The notes below the pieces were generated by a model. The model searched no databases, was not told where the DNA came from, and saw nothing but the letters and a program-made list of their open reading frames with translations. Positions 58,374-64,000 of a DNA stretch of 64,000 nt are shown here, in pieces. The stretch is from Cinnamomum chago (taxonomy: Eukaryota > Streptophyta > Magnoliopsida > Laurales > Lauraceae), in contig CP142456.1 in the NCBI GenBank assembly GCA_038049695.1, positions 76,283,422 through 76,347,421 of the forward strand. Direction: 5' to 3'. Made by a program: the position numbers and the translations under genes. Numbering within the stretch: position 1 is the first letter of the stretch; every line of letters starts with the position of its first letter.

Positions 58374-58775
58374 TCTCTCTCTCTCTATAAATATATATAT
58401 ATATATCCCAACTCATTTGAGCTTGGGTCAAACAGTATTTTCTGTTTCTATAGTATTGTGAAAAAAAAAAAAAAAAAGAGATTCGACCTTCCTTCTACTA
58501 ATGATTTTTCATGAAGAAAAATAGTCCCTTTTTTTATGTTCAGAAAAGTGTCGTGCCACACTAAACGTACCATAGAAAAGAATCATGTGTAGAATATCAT
58601 TCTTTTCCACTTACTGTTATAACGTGATTTTGTTTAGAAAAAAACTTTTGACCGGTAATAAAGATTTCATTAGGAGAAGTAGTAGAAACAAAACGCTCGA
58701 AAATAGAAAGAAAAAAAAAAAAAGGGAGTTAGAAGGTGCAAGAGAGAAGCAGCAGCTACAACCCCAATTACAAAA
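58374..58775. other. Intergenic between two MULE-type elements
   Basis: (CT)n and (AT)n simple repeats at 58370-58404, A-rich tracts, no gene. Confidence 0.6.
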
Positions 58776-59753
58776 GAGGTTTTTTTATATGCGCCCCTAA
58801 GGTTTGTAGGGTTTGCAAATAAGCCCCTGCGGTTTTAGTATTTGCAAATAGGCCCCTGTTTTTTTTTATTTTAATACCTTCTGTGTCCCCAAAATTAATA
58901 GTCTTCCAACCACCATAGACTTTTATTGTGAAATGACACTTTTGTCCATCCCTTTTATCCTTATATGCATAATTCATAAGCTTGGACTCAATTTTTTTTA
59001 TATAAAGCGTGTAAATTAACAATTGCACTTAGTGGGAGAACAACCCTACATAAATTCATTTTTTATCATTACAAGGCTCATTTCTTTAAGTCCAAATTGA
59101 TTATGACGACGATCAACACCTGTACTTACAATCGATTATGATTTATCCAATCCATATATGACCCACCATTTAATTGATGGAAGTTTTAAAATACACGATT
59201 CTGCTTCCTGTGTAGGGGGTGTAAAAGAAATATTGAGGGAATGGGCAAATGTAAAAAAAATAAAATAAAATTTGTAGAGGTGTTTGGCTCTATGTAAAAG
59301 GAATATTGGGGAAGAGGCAAATGTCAAAAATATATATTAATTTTTAGAATTTGTGTGGGTGTGTGTGGGTGGGTGGGTGTGTGTGTTGGGGCTTTTACAC
59401 TTTTCTCACAGATGGGTGGGGGCTTCGGTCCTCAGGGCCTCGTACCTGAGTCCACCCTTGATCTGTGAAAGAGAGAGTTCTTGAGAGAAATCATTGGGAC
59501 TTGAGATAAAATAATTGTATTTTTATAAACAATAGTATACTCATTTTGTTTAATGGATGTAAGGTTAGAACCGTCATTTATATAAAAATCCATGAGAAAT
59601 CTCATAGTGGCTGCCCATTTTTGTTAGGAATATTGATTTTGGGGATATGAAAGGTATTAAAAAGAAAAGGCAGGGGCCTATTTAAAAATACTAAAACCTC
59701 AGGGGCCAATTTACAAATCCTACAAATCTTAGGGGTGTATATACAAAAAGCTC
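58776..59753. mobile_element. Non-autonomous MULE, 978 bp, with long TIRs and 9-bp target duplication
   Basis: The inverted repeats of about 84 bp start GAGGTTTTTTTATATGCG at the left and GAGCTTTTTGTATATACA on the minus strand at the right, and share CCCCTAAG, TTTGTAGG and AAATAGGCCCCTG blocks. A perfect 9-bp direct repeat, ATTACAAAA, flanks the element (58767-58775 and 59754-59762). The inside is AT-rich with a (GT/GGGT)n tract near 59355 and no transposase or captured exon that I could recognise. Confidence 0.92.
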
Positions 59754-59814
59754 ATTACAAAATCATATCCACCCAAGGAATTAACCTATCAACTTCTTGC
59801 ATTTCTCTTACTTT

Positions 59815-60110
59815 GCTAGCACATCTGCCAGGGAGTTGGCGGATCTAACTTCATGATGGAAGGAAACATTGATCCGAGTTGATAGCTCTCTACTTTCATA
59901 GAAGAGGTATTGAAGTTTCAAAGGATTAGTATTCTGGTTAGACGCCTCACATTTAAAGAGTCATTTCCTATCACAACACGCCAACTCTATTTTGTTGATA
60001 ACACTTTAAGACCTTCCAAAATTCTTTACTGGAGTCGCACGCACAAATATGCTTGGAGATCAAAAGTACCACACCACCCTTATAATTGCGAAGAACTCCT
60101 CTAAAAATTA
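59815..60110 (-). mobile_element. RNase H-like remnant, probably from a LINE
   Basis: On the minus strand a frame contains LQYLFYESRELS and then HHEVRSANSLADVLAK, the usual end of plant LINE-associated RNase H domains (HVxREANxxADxLAK). Upstream, at about 60100, GVLRNYKGGVVL resembles the GGVIRDxxGxxV strand of the same fold. The two stretches are in different frames and separated by an interrupted region, so the copy is broken. A decayed host RNase H-like gene is the alternative. Confidence 0.5.
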
Positions 60111-62039
60111 TATGACACAAATTTCTCCACAAAAAATATAAAACAAAACAACTGATTATTCTCACTTTAAGGGGGTGATTGAAAAAGCCCTTTCGAGGAA
60201 AAGCTACATTACACAAACGTGTTTAAGTTGGAAACCCAGGATCTATTATATTCGGAAAATATTACAACCCACAAAAATCTCTCTTTACTTTTCAAAAGGC
60301 CAAAAGATCCATCCACTAGATATATGAACTCAGGACCACCAGCTCCAGCTGCCAATGCCTCTTGCTTAGGTGCTCGTTTGACTTCATGATTACATCTTCT
60401 GATGGCTGTGGTTGTTACGCGTACCCACAAAACTCACCGTCCATTTCCTCCCATAGAAAAGTTCCTGTAAAGAGAGAGGAAAAATAAGGGAGAAAACAGC
60501 TACTCCTGTCAAATTCTGTAGTAGCCTTTATAAAGCCACAAACGACAGTGAACCCATTCCCAATCCTCATGTCTTATTCCAGACGATAGAAAACGATAAG
60601 AGTCCCCATCTTGATTTGTTGCTGCCTCAGATATGATGCACATGTCGAGTACTGTAGAGGCATCATGACAGGGACTGAGAAATCTATGGGGGATGGATGC
60701 CCAGGAAATCACTTCTTCTTCAGTCTTGACTCTTGGGAGTGGGTTAAAGGCGCCTGTTGAAGAATAAGAAGCCACACACAGCAAGTTGATAAAATACAAA
60801 TTGCAAATGATGTGTTCTTTCGAGCTTATGAAGAGGAAGTAAGAGATTGGGAAAGGACCCCATTCTTTTCTTGCTAACGTTTGTTAGATTTGTTAAATTG
60901 GATCTATCAATGGAATATAATGTAAAAGACAACATATGGGGTACAATGAAAGATCATTACTTAATAAAAAAATACTATTATCTTTGGGATGAGAGATAAT
61001 AAGATTATCATGGCAGAGCCCTGCTTATGGCAATGTGCATGTGAGAAAAAGATGGCCCACATGCACTGGATGTACATTTTTGAGAAGAGCGCCCTGCTGG
61101 ACGAGTTCACTGTCACGTGTGGGTGGGGGTCTGAATGATAGAAATACATGGATTATTTGATTTGGAGTGGGACATCATGACATGGTGGGCCCTGCTCGCA
61201 GATGTTTGGATAAATTATTTTATCTCAAACTCATTCAGACTAAATTATTAGGCCAAATTCATGGGATCTTGAATGAGCGATTTCAATTTTTTTTTCTTTC
61301 TATTGAATGAGTGTTAGTCCATGAAAAGTATTAAGTTAAAACTCATCCTTCTATATATAGTTGGATCGTTGGTCAAATTTATCTCTTTCTCTCCCCCCAT
61401 TAAATCTTTGGGCTACCGATCAAGTGGTTACTATGATATGAGTGGCCCAAAATCTTATGACGGTTGGGTCCATCCAAATCTTTTGATCCCTACATTCCTC
61501 TCGACGGTGGGCCCCATAATGAGCATAATGAGCTGTGGATACTTGCACAGGATAAGAGGTGTCCAGTGATCAGTCATTTCAAAACCCCCCATGTACAGTG
61601 GATCCCATGGGTGTGCAATGGAGTGAATAAGGGACAATTTTTGTTAATATAAACCCATTAAACTTATGTGCAATAGATCAAGAGATTGGAACATGGCATT
61701 AACCTAAATCTTACTATTTTGGTCATACATGCATAGATCTTTCCATCCACCCTTCTAATGATGTATGGACTCTAGTAAGGTACCACAAAGTTCCCTTGGA
61801 CAGAAAATGTGCTCTATTTATACATATACCTAAATATTTGTAAATAAATCACTAAATCTGATTTTGATTTCAAATAGACTCCATCCCTTGGTTGATGGAC
61901 ACCTTGTTCAAATTGTAAAGATTAGAAAAATGGATATCATGTATGTTCTTGTTCGTTGACTTTCTTTCTTAATTACTTACCCTTCATAGTTTCATGACTA
62001 AAAGACCTGTCACATTTTCAAATTTTTAATTTTTTCTTC
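60111..62039. other. Intergenic, no gene recognised
   Basis: Short frames on both strands (for example at 60209, 60509 and 61321 bp) show no recognisable domains. A VDGSF word near 60325 on the minus strand could be an outlying piece of the RNase H remnant. A G-box CACGTG is at 61114-61119. Confidence 0.45.
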
Positions 62040-62370
62040 TTCTGGCCGCCTTCGACTCGCCGAATTTTATGTGGCTCCACCATTGCTGACGCAGTATACG
62101 ACACGTGTCTTCGTCTCCCTCAGTTTCTCTAAGCGATGAAAGCAATGCAATCCACAGGGCCCCACAGAAAACGCTATTGAATGTTGATGTAAGAAGAACA
62201 CCACCGACTCGACTCGGTCGAGAGGCCACGCACCCGTCCCGTCTTCACACCAATTATTTATTGCCACGTCGCCTCCCGACTCACGAGAACGCGCGTGCAG
62301 GACCCGCGCTCGTATTCATGTGTCCTTTTCCACATCGCCCGGACGGACCTCTTCGAGCCGCCTCATAAGT
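62040..62370. promoter_or_regulatory. GC-rich, CG-dinucleotide-rich island with G-box
   Basis: The island stands out from AT-rich flanks and carries a perfect G-box in the palindrome ACACGTGT (62101-62108), another ACGT core near 62265 and many CG dinucleotides. It could be a promoter region, but I see no gene start adjoining it. An 87-residue plus-strand frame across it has no family features and is probably a by-product of the composition. Confidence 0.3.
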
Positions 62371-64000
62371 CCATTTGATTTTGGTGGAGGCCCTTACCTG
62401 ATGATTAATCCTTGCCGTTGGATACTATGATGAGCTCATAAGTGGATGAAATTGTCAAAGAGGGTTTTCTTTTTACCTTTTTCAAGAAGATGGTTGTGAA
62501 ATTTGATAATAAATCTTTGTATGATACTTTTACTACGCAGCATATGTGTTTGGGAGAGTAATTAAATATACGTAAAACAAATAGCCTCAATAAACAAAAA
62601 CTTGATTTTCAAAATGACCTTCGACCTTTATGGCCTTCAAATGTGCTATAACGGCCATAGTGTTTTTTTTTTTTTTTTTGAAAGTTGGTATTTTATACAT
62701 TAATCATTGGAGAAAGATACAACATGAACAAGGTCAAAAGATAAATAAATATGATCTTGTATTTTTCATACAAACAAATACATGTGTGCGTATATATAGG
62801 CATGTTTTAAAGATTTGATGACAAGGGTGGAGTATTTTGATGCATGATAATCAACAAAGATGATGAAGAGTTGAAACTTCAATGCAAATGATTTAACCCT
62901 CAATTTTCCTATTTCAATTAAATAACTAAGTTTTTCAGCGACAAGTTAAAATCCAACTGTTACTACCATCTGTTAATACAAGGTGAGTGCTAATTCAATT
63001 AGAGTAATTGGTGTGGAGAGATTCAATTATCATGTAAATATTAGTGTGGAAGATGGGTGTATTGGAGAATTTTCCTTTCCACAATCCTTCATCTATGTTG
63101 GGCCTTTTTTTTTTTTTTAATCTAAAAGATAACTAAATATTATCATGGCAAATCAGAGTTTGTTTGATTATAATTTTTTTTTGAAGCATAACTTTGTTAT
63201 ACTGCAAACTATATGATTGGAAAGATATAAAGCTATTATGAATTCAAAATAACATAATTTTTTTTTTATAAAATAGAAAACACTGCAAGAAGAACTTGTC
63301 AAAATGTAACTAATATACTCAAAACTTTTATAAAAACTGGCATAACAATAATTTATATTGATTTTAGAATTTTCTTATCCTTTGGTATCTATAAATTAGG
63401 GCAATGGTCTAGTATGAGAAAATAACAAACTGCTTATATGCTGTTTAGCTCATGGGGCCCACTTATATACTTTCTTATTAGTGGGGGTGGGGTACATGGA
63501 AAGATCTCTTTATTAAAAACCATTAGCTCTACTCGATCATCCAAACCCTTGATTTAATAGTCTTAATGTTTAGTGGCCTTTTAAATCATAGATTTTTTTG
63601 AGATTCAATCCAATGATAGATAAATGTTTGATGAGAGTGAAATTGGGCATGGTGGCGGATTATGGGAGGAATATGAGAGTATGGAATGGCCTGCATTGAT
63701 CAAAGATGTGCATAAGTGGGCCCCACGGAGTTGGCCCGCATATGCTTTGGCTAGTAAGAGAATAATATTCCCTTTTGGAAATTAACCTTCCTTCTATAAT
63801 ATTTTTCTGAAAATATCCCAATAAAAACTATGAATTTTTAACGTTTTGACAATTTTCAAAATTATTCCCCGTTGTAATCCTTATACAATTTCAAGAAAAC
63901 CCACCGTCTAAATGCCATTTTTAAATATCATCATATTATAAAAAAGGAAATTATCGGACAAATTACCTTAGATGTTTGGTGCACCAAAAAAGGCCCTCAT
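62371..64000. other. Intergenic to the window end
   Basis: AT-rich, short frames only. Poly-T tracts near 62660 and 63105. No gene recognised. Confidence 0.55.

Noticed and set aside
60509-60799. 96-residue minus-strand frame
   Set aside because: No domain, no coding context beyond chance; sits near an RNase H remnant but does not continue it.
62105-62368. 87-residue frame in the GC-rich island
   Set aside because: Long open frames are expected in GC-rich DNA; Arg/Pro/His-rich composition and no homology features.
1-64000. CRISPR arrays, bacterial operons, prophage or organellar gene sets
   Set aside because: No regularly spaced short repeats with unique spacers and no prokaryotic gene layout; regular repeats here are transposon-internal or large tandem units.

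Overview
The window is nuclear DNA of a flowering plant. It is AT-rich, its genes are split by introns, and it is crowded with plant-type transposable elements: CACTA, MULE, hAT-like, Tourist-like MITEs, Helitron ends, RTE LINE, SINEs, LTR-element fossils and a probable caulimovirid fossil. I cannot name the species. Nothing in it looks bacterial or organellar.

Two host genes are supported. The main one is a phosphatidylinositol synthase gene on the minus strand. Its ten coding exons lie between 40669 and 31269 and give 225 residues with every splice phase consistent. A two-exon 5' UTR and a TATA box place its promoter near 41.9 kb. One intron uses a GC donor, the predicted leader carries a 9-codon uORF split by an intron, and the introns hold several mobile elements. 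The second is a small plus-strand ORF at 21796-22056 for a serine-rich protein with a Cys/His-containing motif. A TATA box about 2 kb upstream may belong to it. A frame-shifted fragment of a sugar-transferase-like gene lies at 12.8-13.2 kb.

Layout. 1-1970: LTR-type sequence with a palindromic minisatellite. 2.8-3.1 kb: short Helitron. 4.8-5.0 kb: hairpin MULE MITE. 6.0-6.3 and 15.9-16.2 kb: two Tourist-like MITEs. 8.1 and 12.0 kb: SINE-like copies. 10.8-11.0 kb: a cluster of ACGT/G-box cores with no gene assigned. 18.7-19.1 kb: first of three copies of a 380-395 bp MULE-type MITE. 19.7-22.1 kb: the small serine-rich gene. 24.5-25.6 kb: RTE LINE. 27.5-28.0 kb: probable caulimovirid fossil. 30.65-30.91 kb: perfect 137-bp tandem duplication. 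31.3-41.9 kb: the phosphatidylinositol synthase gene. 43.3-57.2 kb: tandem array of a roughly 2.86-kb unit, five copies or part-copies. A MITE has inserted into unit 2 and a 2.4-kb CACTA element into unit 3, and the sister units preserve the empty sites. 58.8-59.8 kb: 978-bp MULE with 9-bp target duplications. 59.8-60.1 kb: RNase H-like remnant. The rest to 64 kb is intergenic.

The parts most worth a second look are the array with its internal insertion history, a 233-bp LTR element with 72-bp LTRs in an intron, the CACTA element with its palindromic and 192-bp repeats, and the GC-AG intron and split uORF of the phosphatidylinositol synthase gene. I found no new enzymatic or defence system.
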